A stretch of 52,182 nucleotides of DNA from contig JALOLH010000012.1 in assembly GCA_025456065.1 (NCBI GenBank), positions 1 through 52,182 of the forward strand. Direction: 5' to 3'. Shown here one piece after another: positions 16,891 through 24,607 of the stretch (positions are counted from its first letter, which is position 1; each line of letters opens with the position of its first letter). The translations under genes and the position numbers were made by a program. The notes beneath the pieces were generated by a model, which did no database searches, was not told where the DNA came from, and saw only the letters and a list, made by a program, of their open reading frames with translations. Source of the stretch: Candidatus Nanopelagicales bacterium. Its GTDB lineage: Bacteria > Actinomycetota > Actinomycetes > S36-B12 > CAIYMF01.

Positions 16891-18027
16891 GTGACGGCGG
16901 TCGGTGCGACCAGGCGCATCCACCCGGTGCTGCCCGGGGCCGACCGGCCCGACGCGATCGTGCTCGGCCCGGACCACCCGACCCTGGACGGCCTGCCGAC
17001 GGTCGCGATCGCCGCCGAGGACGGCGTCGTCCGGACCGGGGAGTGGCTCCCGGGGACGGTGCACCGCGGGGCCGAGAAGCTGTTCGAGTCGCGGGACTAC
17101 CGGCAGATCCTCATGCTGGTCGACCGGCACGACTGGCTGTCCGCCCTGTGCTCGGAGATCGGCGTGGCCGTGGGGGTCGAGCGGGCCCTGGGCCTGGCGC
17201 CGCCCCCGCGCGCCCAGCAGGCGCGGATCCTGCTCTGCGAGCTGACCCGCGTCGCCCACCACCTGGCCTTCCTCGCCCCGCTGCCCGGGGCGCTGCCTCC
17301 CGCGTGGCGCAGCGCTGCCTGGGCGTGGCGCGGGGAGGTGCTCGACCTGCTCGAGGGGGCGACCGGGCACCGCGTGCACCCGATGTTCTGCCAGGTGGGC
17401 GGCGTGCGGGCGGACGTCGCCGAGGAGTGGGTCGCGGGCGTGCGCGCCGCGGCCGACCGGTGGCAGGCCGCGCTCGCGGCCCTCGACGACCCCGCGCTGC
17501 ACGCGCTCCTCGCGGCCGACTACGCCGGCGTCGCCGTGCTCGCCCGGCCCGATGCCCTCGCGCTGGGCGCCTCCGGACCGGTGGCGCGCGCGAGCGGGGT
17601 GGACCTGGACCTGCGCCGGGACGACCCGACGCTGCCCTACCCCACGTTCGAGGTGCCGGTGCGCACCGCCGGGGACGCCCGCGCCCGGATCGAGCTGCTC
17701 GTGGCCGAGCTCGCGGTGAGCCTCGGGCTGGTCCGGTGGGCCGCAGACCTGCTGGCGGCGTCGGCCGGGGAGCCGGTGTCGGTGCGGCTGCCGAAGGTGC
17801 TGCGCGTGCCGGAGGGCACCCGCTACACGTGGACGGAGAACCCCGGCGGCATCAACGGCTACCTGCTCGTCTCCCGCAACGACCGCACCCCGTGGCGGCT
17901 CAAGCTGCGCAGCGCGGGCTTCGGCAACGCCCAGGCGCTCGGCGCCGCCCTGCCCGGGACGTCGGTGGCGGACCTACCGGCCGCGATCGCCAGCTTCGTG
18001 CTCGTCTGCGGCGACGTCGACCGCTGA
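16891..18027 (+). CDS. Orphan NADH-quinone oxidoreductase subunit D / hydrogenase large-subunit-like protein
   Basis: 378 aa, clearly related to the 49-kDa subunit NuoD but with no other nuo gene nearby. NuoD-like segments are LGPDHPTLDG (family GPxHP), GTVHRGAEKLFESRDYRQILMLVDR, VAVGVERALGL, ILLCELTRVAHHLAFL, GHRVHPMFCQVGGVRAD and the C-terminal TRYTWTENPGGINGYLLVSRNDRTPWRLKLRS. True NuoD continues GPxHP with AAHG, which is missing. The hydrogenase Ni-binding Cys pairs are also absent. Such paralogues recur near the folate cluster of actinobacteria. The function is not known, and activity as part of a Complex-I variant is only inference. The 3' end overlaps the convergent hypothetical gene by 128 bp. 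Confidence 0.8.
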   Translation: MTAVGATRRIHPVLPGADRPDAIVLGPDHPTLDGLPTVAIAAEDGVVRTGEWLPGTVHRGAEKLFESRDYRQILMLVDRHDWLSALCSEIGVAVGVERALGLAPPPRAQQARILLCELTRVAHHLAFLAPLPGALPPAWRSAAWAWRGEVLDLLEGATGHRVHPMFCQVGGVRADVAEEWVAGVRAAADRWQAALAALDDPALHALLAADYAGVAVLARPDALALGASGPVARASGVDLDLRRDDPTLPYPTFEVPVRTAGDARARIELLVAELAVSLGLVRWAADLLAASAGEPVSVRLPKVLRVPEGTRYTWTENPGGINGYLLVSRNDRTPWRLKLRSAGFGNAQALGAALPGTSVADLPAAIASFVLVCGDVDR

Positions 18028-18367
18028 GGACGCCAGCGTCGCGCGCGGGATGCTCCCGCAGGTAGGTCGCGAAGACGGCGCGGAACAGCGGCTCGAGCTC
18101 CCCGGGCGCGTTGCGGAACGCCTGGCGGGCCGCCTCGACGGTCTCGATCAGCGACCCGCTGATCTCCCCGAGCGATCCACCCTCGTCGGCGGTCGCGGCC
18201 AGGGCCGGGGTGTGCGCCATGAGGTCGATGAAGAAGCCCAGGTCGCGCCGGTCGCGGGCCCGGTCGAACGCCGCGTCCCGCAGTCGCTCGTACGGCCAGT
18301 CCTCGTAGGCGGCGGCGGGCGGACCCGCCTCGTCGGGGGTCGCGGGGGAGCCGGGCTGCTCGGTCAT
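17900..18367 (-). CDS. Conserved hypothetical protein (start of the DUF3180-side strand), C-terminus overlapping the NuoD-like gene
   Basis: 155 aa. Residues from about 15 to 108 look like a real conserved actinobacterial small protein: YEDWPYERLRDAAFDRARDRRDLGFFIDLMAHTPALAATADEGGSLGEISGSLIETVEAARQAF...PLFRAVFATYLREHP. The last 40 residues are Arg-rich and lie antisense to the end of the NuoD-like gene, so they look like read-through past the natural end of the family. The ATG at 18367 has TACTGT (18375-18380) 7 nt upstream, which suggests a leaderless mRNA. No known domain was recognised. Confidence 0.65.
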   Translation of the reverse strand: MTEQPGSPATPDEAGPPAAAYEDWPYERLRDAAFDRARDRRDLGFFIDLMAHTPALAATADEGGSLGEISGSLIETVEAARQAFRNAPGELEPLFRAVFATYLREHPARDAGVLSGRRRRRRARSWRSRPVGPPPTSRAGRRRAPGRCRSPRCAA

Positions 18368-18374
18368 GACCGCA

Positions 18375-18380
18375 ACAGTA
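18375..18380 (-). promoter_or_regulatory. -10 element TACTGT of the hypothetical gene at 18367 (leaderless)
   Basis: TACTGT on the minus strand, 7 nt from the ATG, no ribosome site. Confidence 0.5.
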
Positions 18381-18434
18381 GTCCCGCCGCAGCAGCGGTG
18401 GCCGGGCTCCGCCGCCGCTCGGGCCTGCGATGGC

Positions 18435-18980
18435 TCAGGCTGCCGTGCGCGGCATCCCGGGAGCCGCGCCGGCCGTCCCCGCGGACCCGCTGCGCGGCTC
18501 GCCACGCGCCCCGTTGGGCTCGTCCGGGTCCTCGCGCACCCGGCAGATCCGTTCCAGCCAGAGCGAGAGCACGGCCAGCAGCAGGCCGCCCAGCGAGGCC
18601 AGCGCAGCGGCGAGCAGCCGTTCCCGGCCTGCCGCCACGGCGGTCTCCTCGAGCAGCCGCAGCGCGGTGCCGCCGTAGACCCCGAACACGACGGCGCCGG
18701 TGCGCGAGCCGGCGAGCGCGAGCGCCGTGGTCCGGGCCGCGACCAGGGGAGCCATCCGAGGGGTCCCCGGCCGCCGTCCCGGTCCGTCCGGCCGCAGCCG
18801 GTGCCGCGCGACGAGCGCCCAGGCCCCGACGAACCCCGTCACCACCCAGATCACCACCACCGCCAGCCACGGCACCGTGGGCAGGCGGCCCTGCCCGTCG
18901 ATCCAGTCCGCGATCACCCAGCCGACCGCGGCGGCGAGGACCGCCACGAGCAGCAGCATGCGGATGGACGTCGGCCTCAC
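18435..18980 (-). CDS. DUF3180 domain-containing membrane protein
   Basis: 181-aa integral membrane protein with four hydrophobic helices: MLLLVAVLAAAVGWVIADWI, PWLAVVVIWVVTGFVGAWALV, a short one at TALALAGSRTGAVVFGVYGG, and LLAAALASLGGLLLAVLSLWL. DUF3180 genes regularly close the actinobacterial folate operon. Their function is unknown. The GTG start at 18980 overlaps the folK stop (GTGA, 18977-18980). The family motif is AALVAARTTALALAGSRTGA-like (here PLVAARTTALALAGSRTGA). Confidence 0.87.
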   Translation of the reverse strand: MRPTSIRMLLLVAVLAAAVGWVIADWIDGQGRLPTVPWLAVVVIWVVTGFVGAWALVARHRLRPDGPGRRPGTPRMAPLVAARTTALALAGSRTGAVVFGVYGGTALRLLEETAVAAGRERLLAAALASLGGLLLAVLSLWLERICRVREDPDEPNGARGEPRSGSAGTAGAAPGMPRTAA

Positions 18981-19495
18981 CGCCACCACGTCCCGTCCTC
19001 GGCCAGCTCGACCTCCTGCTCGGGATCGGCCGCGCATCGCTCGGCCCACGCCGCGACGGTGCGGCTCGGGCCCCCGACCGGCTCGAGCGGGCGGTCCGGC
19101 TCCAGCTGGGACCACGGCTCCAGGACGAAGCGCCGCGCATGGGCACGCGGGTGCGGCAGGGAGAGCCCAGGCTCGTCCCGCCGCTCGCCGGCCACGTCGA
19201 GCACGTCGACGTCGAGCGTGCGCGGGCCCCAGCGCTCCGCCCGCGTCCGTCCGGCGGCAGCCTCCAGGCGGTGGGCCAGGGCCAGCAGCGCCTCGGGCTC
19301 GAGCGTGGTCTCCACCACCACCACGGCGTTCCAGTAGTCGGCCTGGGGTGGTCCGCCGACCGGGGTGGAGCGCCACAGGCCGGAGACCGCCGCGACCACC
19401 ACGTCGGGGGCCTGGGCCAGCTCGGCGAGCGCGCCGCGCAGCGCGGCGCGGCCGTCCCCCAGGTTGGCGCCCAGTCCCAGCACCGCGCGCGTCAC
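18977..19495 (-). CDS. folK: 2-amino-4-hydroxy-6-hydroxymethyldihydropteridine diphosphokinase
   Basis: HPPK, 172 aa: ATP-dependent pyrophosphorylation of hydroxymethyldihydropterin, the step before dihydropteroate synthase. Motifs are AVLGLGANLGDGRAALRGAL at the N-terminus, LWRSTPVGGPPQADYWNAVVVV, and the metal/ATP signature RWGPRTLDVDVLDV, followed by LPHPRAHARRFVLEPW. The GTG start at 19495 overlaps the folB stop (GTGA, 19492-19495). Confidence 0.95.
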   Translation of the reverse strand: MTRAVLGLGANLGDGRAALRGALAELAQAPDVVVAAVSGLWRSTPVGGPPQADYWNAVVVVETTLEPEALLALAHRLEAAAGRTRAERWGPRTLDVDVLDVAGERRDEPGLSLPHPRAHARRFVLEPWSQLEPDRPLEPVGGPSRTVAAWAERCAADPEQEVELAEDGTWWR

Positions 19496-19875
19496 CGCGA
19501 CCTCGTGATGCGCACGGCGACGTCCGTGAACGGCACCGGGATGGGCGCGTCCGGCTTGTGCACGGTCACGGTGACGGCGCGCACCATGTCGAACGCCAGG
19601 CACCGTTCGGCGATCCGCACGGCCAGCGCCTCGATGAGGTTCATCGCCGGGCCCTCGACGAGCGCGACGATGGCGGCTGCCACCTCGCCGTAGTCGACCG
19701 TGTCGGCGAGGTCGTCGTGCTTGGCCGCCCGGTTGATCGACATCACGCCGAGCACCACGTCGACGACGAACTCCTGGCCCTGCTCGCGCTCCTCCGGGAA
19801 CAGCCCGTGGTAGCCGCGGGCCCGCACCCCGTGCAGCATGATCCGGTCCAGGTCCCCGCTGAACACCTCACCCAT
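19492..19875 (-). CDS. folB: Dihydroneopterin aldolase
   Basis: 127 aa. Converts dihydroneopterin to hydroxymethyldihydropterin and glycolaldehyde. Seen: DRIMLHGVRARGYHGLFPEEREQGQEFVVDVVLG near the N-terminus, VDYGEVAAAIVALVEGPAMNLIEALAVRIAE in the middle, and the catalytic-Lys segment VTVTVHKPDAPIPVPFTDVAVRI at the C-terminus. The ATG at 19875 overlaps the folP end by 8 nt. Confidence 0.95.
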   Translation of the reverse strand: MGEVFSGDLDRIMLHGVRARGYHGLFPEEREQGQEFVVDVVLGVMSINRAAKHDDLADTVDYGEVAAAIVALVEGPAMNLIEALAVRIAERCLAFDMVRAVTVTVHKPDAPIPVPFTDVAVRITRSR

Positions 19876-20794
19876 CGGCCCCGCCCCTCCCTGTCGCACC
19901 ACCGGCCGGGTCCCCCAGCTGCGCCGACGCCGCTGCGGCACGCGCCGCGGCTGCCTGCCAGGCGGCGGCCACCGCCACCGCGTCGCGCGAGCCCCGCACG
20001 TCGTGCACGCGGACGCCCCACGCGCCCCCGGCCGCGGCCAGGGCCGAGATGGCGTCCGTGGCCGCGTCGCGCGCCCCCACCGGCCTCGGGATGCCGTCCT
20101 CGGCCAGCAGCTCGCCCAGGAAGCGCTTGCGGCTCGCTCCGACGAGCACCGGCCGGCCGAGCGACCGCAGGTCCGGCAGCGCGGCGAGCAGGGCCCAGTT
20201 GTGCGCCGCGGTCTTGGCGAAGCCCAGGCCCGGGTCGAGCACCACGCGCTCGGGATCGACGCCGGCGGCGGCGAGGGCCTCGAGCCGCGCGCACAGCTCG
20301 CCACGGACGTCGGCGACCACGTCGCCGTACCGGGCCAGGTCGTCCATCGCCGCCGAGGGACCGCGCCAGTGCATCGCCACGTAGGGCACCGCGGCACCCG
20401 CGAGCCACTCCAGCATGGCCGGGTCGGCCAGGCCGCCCGACACGTCGTTCACCAGGGCGGCCCCGCGGGTGACGGCCGCCTCGGCCACCTCCGCACGCAT
20501 CGTGTCGACGCTCACGACGATCCCGTCGGCCACCAGCAGGTCGACGACGGGCAGCACGCGATCGAGCTCCTCGCGCACGGGGATCCGCGGCGCCCCGGGA
20601 CGGGTCGACTCACCGCCGACGTCGACGAGGTCGGCCCCGGCCGCCACCTGGGCCCTGGCATGGGCCGCGGCGACCTCGGGATCGGTGAACCGGCCCCCGT
20701 CGGAGAACGAGTCGGGCGTCACGTTCAGGACCGCCATCACCAGGGTGCGTGGTTGCGCAGCGAGGTGGGCCGGCAGGCCGATCAGGTGCGCCAT
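19868..20794 (-). CDS. folP: Dihydropteroate synthase
   Basis: 308 aa TIM-barrel enzyme joining p-aminobenzoate to the pterin diphosphate; target of sulfonamides. Motifs: MAVLNVTPDSFSDGGRF, VDVGGESTRPGA, VSVDTMRAEVAEAA, LVNDVSGGLADPAM, VVLDPGLGFAKTAAHNW, VLVGASRKRFLGEL. The last 25 residues are Ala/Gly-rich. The ATG at 20794 lies 5 nt after the folE stop. Confidence 0.96.
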   Translation of the reverse strand: MAHLIGLPAHLAAQPRTLVMAVLNVTPDSFSDGGRFTDPEVAAAHARAQVAAGADLVDVGGESTRPGAPRIPVREELDRVLPVVDLLVADGIVVSVDTMRAEVAEAAVTRGAALVNDVSGGLADPAMLEWLAGAAVPYVAMHWRGPSAAMDDLARYGDVVADVRGELCARLEALAAAGVDPERVVLDPGLGFAKTAAHNWALLAALPDLRSLGRPVLVGASRKRFLGELLAEDGIPRPVGARDAATDAISALAAAGGAWGVRVHDVRGSRDAVAVAAAWQAAAARAAAASAQLGDPAGGATGRGGADG

Positions 20795-20799
20795 GCCCG

Positions 20800-21414
20800 C
20801 TAGGCCTCCGTGATGAGCGCCATCACCTCGGCGCGGGTGGCCGCCTCGCGCAGCACCCCGCGGACGGCGCTGGTGACCGTCCTCGCGCCCGGCTTGCGGA
20901 CGCCCCGCATCGACATGCACAGGTGCTCGCACTCCACCACCACGATCACCCCGCGCGGCTCCAGCACCCGCACCATCGCGTCCGCGACCTGGGTGGTGAG
21001 CCGCTCCTGCACCTGCGGCCGCTTGGCGTAGACGTCGACGAGGCGGGCGATCTTGCTCAGCCCGGTGATGCGACCGTCCCGGTTCGGGATGTAGCCCACG
21101 TGGGCGACGCCGTGGAACGGCACGAGGTGGTGCTCGCATGTCGAGTACACCTCGATGTCCTTGACCAGCACGAGCTCGTCGTGGCCGAGGTCGAAGGTGG
21201 TGGTGAGCACCTCCTCCGGCTCCTGGCGCAGCCCCCGGAAGATCTCGGCGTAGCTGCGCGCGACGCGGGCGGGGGTGTCGCGCAGCCCGTCCCGGTCGGG
21301 GTCCTCACCCATCGCGAGCAGCAGCTCGCGCACGGCCGCGACCGCCCGCTCGTGGTCGAAGGGCGTGGTGACCGGTCGGTCGTCGAGCAGGTGCACCGGG
21401 TCGATGCCCGTCAT
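20800..21414 (-). CDS. folE: GTP cyclohydrolase I
   Basis: 204 aa. GTP to dihydroneopterin triphosphate, the first step of folate synthesis; zinc enzyme. Seen: [23 protein letters not shown], the zinc ligand segment [43 protein letters not shown] and the second zinc cysteine in [19 protein letters not shown]. The ATG at 21414 overlaps the ftsH stop (ATGA, 21411-21414). Confidence 0.97.
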   Translation of the reverse strand: MTGIDPVHLLDDRPVTTPFDHERAVAAVRELLLAMGEDPDRDGLRDTPARVARSYAEIFRGLRQEPEEVLTTTFDLGHDELVLVKDIEVYSTCEHHLVPFHGVAHVGYIPNRDGRITGLSKIARLVDVYAKRPQVQERLTTQVADAMVRVLEPRGVIVVVECEHLCMSMRGVRKPGARTVTSAVRGVLREAATRAEVMALITEA

Positions 21415-23726
21415 CGCGGCGCCTCGTCCGGCCCCTCGGGGCCCTGCGGCGCATCCTCGCCGGACGCGCCCTCGCCAGATCCCGCGGAGCCCTGCTGCGG
21501 CGCCTCGGCGGGCCCCCCGTCACCCGGAACCCCCTCGCCGGCCGGTGGTGCGGGAGGCGGGACGGGTGGGTACACCGGCGGCTGGTCGGGGTGCGCGGGT
21601 GCCTGGGGCACCTGCCACCCGCCCAGGGGCTGGCCGCCGTTGCCGCCGGGGTGCCCGCCGTTGCTGCCACCGTGCGGGGCCACCGGCGGCTGGCCGCCCT
21701 GGACCTGGTCGCCGGACGGCGGCGGGCCACCGGGGTAGGGCTGGCCGGCCGCACCGGGCAGGGCCACCGGGCTCGGCCCGGGCAGGCCGTAGGCGCCACG
21801 CTGCACGCCGGCCGCCAGCGGCTCCACCGGCCGGGCCGGCACCTCCACGGGGGGCAGGTCGGAGGGCGCCCGACGCTGGGAGCCGGTCCACGCGGGGCGC
21901 TTGGGCCGCCGCCGCAACGGCTCGAACACCGTCGCGACCTGCTCCTTGTTCAGGGTCTCCTTCTCGAGCAGCTCCACCACCAGGGCGTCGAGGACGTCCC
22001 GGTTCTCGACCAGGATCTCGAAGGCCTCGTTGTGCGCCTGGTCGATGAGGCTGCGGACCTCCTCGTCGATCGCCGCGGCGATGTCCTCGGAGTAGTCGCG
22101 CATGTGGCCCATGTCCCGGCCGAGGAAGACCTCGCCGTTCTCCTTGCCGTAGCGGATCGCACCGAGCCGCTCGGTCATGCCGAACTGGGTCACCATCGCG
22201 CGAGCCACGGCGGTGGCCTTCTCGATGTCGTTCGCGGCCCCCGTCGTCGGGTCGTGGAACACGAGCTCCTCGGCGGCGCGTCCGCCCAGCATGTAGGCCA
22301 GCTGGTTGAGCATCTCGCTGCGCGTGGTCGAGTACTTGTCCTGGTCCGGCAGCACCATCGTGTAGCCCAGCGCCCGGCCCCGGGGCAGGATCGTGATCTT
22401 GTGCACGGGGTCGTTGCCCGGCAGCGCCGCGGCCACCAGGGCGTGGCCGCCCTCGTGGTAGGCGGTGATGAGCTGCTCCTTGTCGTCCATCACGCGGGTG
22501 CGCTTCTGCGGCCCGGCGATCACCCGGTCGATCGCCTCGTCGAGCGCCCGGTTGTCGATCAGCGCCGAGCCGGAGCGCGCGGTGAGCAGGGCGGCCTCGT
22601 TCAGCACGTTCGCCAGGTCGGCACCGGTGAAGCCGGGGGTCCGGCGGGCGACGGCCTCGAGGTCGACGCCCGGGGCGATCGGCTTGCCGCGCGCGTGCAC
22701 CTGCAGCACCTGGAGCCGGCCGGCGAGGTCCGGCGGCGACACCTGGATCTGCCGGTCGAAGCGACCGGGGCGCAGCAGCGCGGGGTCGAGGATGTCCGGC
22801 CGGTTCGTCGCCGCGATGAGGATGACCCCGCCGGTGACGTCGAAGCCGTCCATCTCCACGAGCATCTGGTTCAGTGTCTGCTCGCGCTCGTCGTGCCCGC
22901 CGCCGAGCCCCGCGCCGCGGTGCCGGCCGACCGCGTCGATCTCGTCGACGAAGATGATGGCCGGGGCGTTGGCCTTGGCCTGCTCGAACAGGTCGCGCAC
23001 GCGGGAGGCGCCGACGCCGACGAACATCTCCACGAAGTCCGAGCCGGAGATGGAGAAGAACGGCACACCGGCCTCGCCGGCCACGGCACGGGCCAGCAGC
23101 GTCTTGCCGGTGCCGGGCGCGCCGTAGAGCAGCACGCCCTTGGGGATCTTGGCGCCCACCGCCTGGAAGCGGGCCGGGTCCTGCAGGAACTCCTTGATCT
23201 CGCCGAGCTCCTCGACGGCCTCCTCGGCGCCGGCCACGTCCGCGAACGTCGTCTTCGGCATGTCCTTGCTCACGGCCTTCGCCTTGGACTTGCCGAAGCT
23301 CATGACCCGGCCGCCGCCGCCCATCTGGTTCATGAAGAAGAAGAGCAGGAGGAGCACGAGGAACACGGGCAGCATCGAGACCAGCAGCGTCACGAGGAAG
23401 CTCTGCTGGGGGACTCGGACGTTGTACGCCTCGAGCTTGCCCTCGTCGACGGCCGTCTGGAGCTCGCGCTGCAGCTCGATGCCCTGCCCGTCGATGTACT
23501 CGGCGAACTTCTCCGAGCCGTCCGGGAACTCCAGCTCGATGCGCTGCTCGACGTCGACGAGCAGCGCATCGCTGATCTGGCCGCCGCGGATCGCCGACAC
23601 GGCCTCGGAGGTGTCGATCTGCCGTGGGCCCGTCACGTCGTTGACCAGGCTGCCGCCGATCAGCACCAGCGCGGTGGCGACCAGGATCCACAGGATCGGA
23701 CCACGGAGAAAGCGCTTCACATCCAT
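21411..23726 (-). CDS. ftsH: ATP-dependent zinc metalloprotease FtsH
   Basis: 771-aa membrane AAA+ protease for membrane-protein quality control. Helix 1 spans about 10-26, the short extracytoplasmic domain about 30-108, helix 2 about 110-132. The AAA domain has Walker A GAPGTGKT (202-209), Walker B IIFVDEID (257-264) and the SRH region to about 325. The protease domain has HEGGH (424-428) with third zinc ligand Asp500 in [11 protein letters not shown]. The tail from about 605 on is a 165-residue Pro/Gly/Gln-rich disordered extension, long for the family. Head of the folate operon (ATGA overlap with folE). The upstream 448 bp carry repeats. A possible -10 TAGTTT lies at 23827-23832. The ribosome site before the ATG is weak (GGGACAGGG). 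Confidence 0.97.
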   Translation of the reverse strand: MDVKRFLRGPILWILVATALVLIGGSLVNDVTGPRQIDTSEAVSAIRGGQISDALLVDVEQRIELEFPDGSEKFAEYIDGQGIELQRELQTAVDEGKLEAYNVRVPQQSFLVTLLVSMLPVFLVLLLLFFFMNQMGGGGRVMSFGKSKAKAVSKDMPKTTFADVAGAEEAVEELGEIKEFLQDPARFQAVGAKIPKGVLLYGAPGTGKTLLARAVAGEAGVPFFSISGSDFVEMFVGVGASRVRDLFEQAKANAPAIIFVDEIDAVGRHRGAGLGGGHDEREQTLNQMLVEMDGFDVTGGVILIAATNRPDILDPALLRPGRFDRQIQVSPPDLAGRLQVLQVHARGKPIAPGVDLEAVARRTPGFTGADLANVLNEAALLTARSGSALIDNRALDEAIDRVIAGPQKRTRVMDDKEQLITAYHEGGHALVAAALPGNDPVHKITILPRGRALGYTMVLPDQDKYSTTRSEMLNQLAYMLGGRAAEELVFHDPTTGAANDIEKATAVARAMVTQFGMTERLGAIRYGKENGEVFLGRDMGHMRDYSEDIAAAIDEEVRSLIDQAHNEAFEILVENRDVLDALVVELLEKETLNKEQVATVFEPLRRRPKRPAWTGSQRRAPSDLPPVEVPARPVEPLAAGVQRGAYGLPGPSPVALPGAAGQPYPGGPPPSGDQVQGGQPPVAPHGGSNGGHPGGNGGQPLGGWQVPQAPAHPDQPPVYPPVPPPAPPAGEGVPGDGGPAEAPQQGSAGSGEGASGEDAPQGPEGPDEAPR

Positions 23727-24174
23727 CCCTGTCCCGGGTCACCCCGGCCTCATGTGGGCGGGCCCCGGCCCCTGTGCCAGGCCCAGCGCGCGCAGGCCCG
23801 CCCGACGGGCACTCGCCCGTGTGGAGAAACTACACCGGCCACCGGCGGCGGGCTCCGCGGTTCGCACAGGGCGTAGGCCCGGCGGGACCCAGCGCGAGCA
23901 CGCAGCGTGACGGCGTGGTCCCGCCAGAACCACCCGATCGCGTGAGCCGAACGGCGCCGGTCGCAGGCGGTCGATGGGCCGATCGGGTGACGCCTCCTTC
24001 GGGCGAGCCGGGAGGAAACCGGCGCGCGCGGATTGGCAATCCGCCGATCGGGTGACATCGACCGACCACGCCCGGCCGCGCGGCAGGGCGAGGACCCGGG
24101 CATCGGGACGGGCATGGCCCGGGGGTCGACGGGTACTGGTCGTCCCCGAGGGTGATGCCAGCAGGGAGGTCGCA
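23727..24174. other. 448-bp non-coding divergent region between ftsH and the small acidic protein gene
   Basis: No credible gene is seen on either strand. It holds a candidate ftsH -10 TAGTTT (minus, 23827-23832), three copies of the decamer CGATCGGGTG (23931-23940 inverted; 23980-23989; 24045-24054), hairpins at 24007-24023 and 24028-24044, and a possible -10 TACTGG at 24135-24140 for the plus-strand small gene. Confidence 0.6.
23931..24054. repeat. Three copies of CGATCGGGTG with two hairpins between them
   Basis: Copies are at 23931-23940 (reverse orientation), 23980-23989 and 24045-24054. The last two extend to CCGATCGGGTGAC, starting 65 bp apart (23979 and 24044). Between them are GCCGG-(7)-CCGGC at 24007-24023 and the 7-bp hairpin GCGGATT-GGC-AATCCGC at 24028-24044. 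They could be operator repeats for the divergent promoters or a structured leader. Confidence 0.6.
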
Positions 24175-24384
24175 ATGACGCAGGACGAGCGGACGGGGCA
24201 GGGTTCGGAGGGCTACCAGCCCGTCTCGCACGACGAGGAGGGCAACGCCCGCCTGGCCGGCGAGCAGCGCCACGAAGCTCCCAACCCCGAGACCGGGGTC
24301 GGGGTCGGGATGGGTGAGGAGCCGACCTCGTTCGAGCCCGAGGAGGACCCCGAGGCGGCCCCGGGGGACGTCGCCGGCGAGTGA
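24175..24384 (+). CDS. Small acidic hypothetical protein
   Basis: 69 aa, strongly acidic and rich in Glu, Gly and Pro (EGYQPVSHDEEGNARLAGEQ; EEPTSFEPEEDPEAAPGDVAGE). No helix-forming or membrane segment, so probably disordered. The ATG at 24175 has GGGAGG 6-7 nt upstream, which supports translation. First gene of the plus-strand run leading into the radical SAM and porphyrinogen oxidase genes, 223 bp upstream of the former. No family was recognised. Confidence 0.6.
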   Translation: MTQDERTGQGSEGYQPVSHDEEGNARLAGEQRHEAPNPETGVGVGMGEEPTSFEPEEDPEAAPGDVAGE

Positions 24385-24443
24385 GCCCGCCGGCGATCGG
24401 GCCCGGGCTCGAGGGGTGAGGGCGGGCGATGCCGGTCGACGCC

Positions 24444-24472
24444 CGGACGCTCGACGCGCGGACGCTCGACGC
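24444..24472. repeat. Tandem direct repeat CGGACGCTCGACGC x2 (period 15)
   Basis: Copies at 24444-24457 and 24459-24472, in the gap between the small acidic gene and the radical SAM gene. A reading frame from 24429 would encode ARTLDARTLDA, but no ribosome site or family supports it. The rest of the 223-bp gap holds a -10 candidate (24553-24558). Confidence 0.6.
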
Positions 24473-24552
24473 CCCGGTCCCGCGCCCGGACCCGGGACCT
24501 CCAGCCCACGGGCCGGGACCTGTGGCCACGTCGGCCGCGCCGGCGGGCTTCC

Positions 24553-24600
24553 TACGCTGGCAACCGGCCGCGCGGTGCGGGCTGGGTTCCAGGGCAGGAG
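24553..24600 (+). promoter_or_regulatory. Promoter and ribosome site of the radical SAM gene
   Basis: TACGCT (24553-24558) is a good -10, and AGGAGG (24595-24600) lies 7 nt before the GTG at 24608. Together they fix the start and give a leader of about 40 nt. Confidence 0.5.
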
Positions 24601-24607
24601 GGGCGTC

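Noticed and set aside
23979-24056. c-di-AMP (ydaO) or cobalamin riboswitch in front of ftsH or the small gene
   Set aside because: GGGAGGAAACC resembles parts of both, but the other conserved segments are missing or in the wrong order, and the gene context does not fit.
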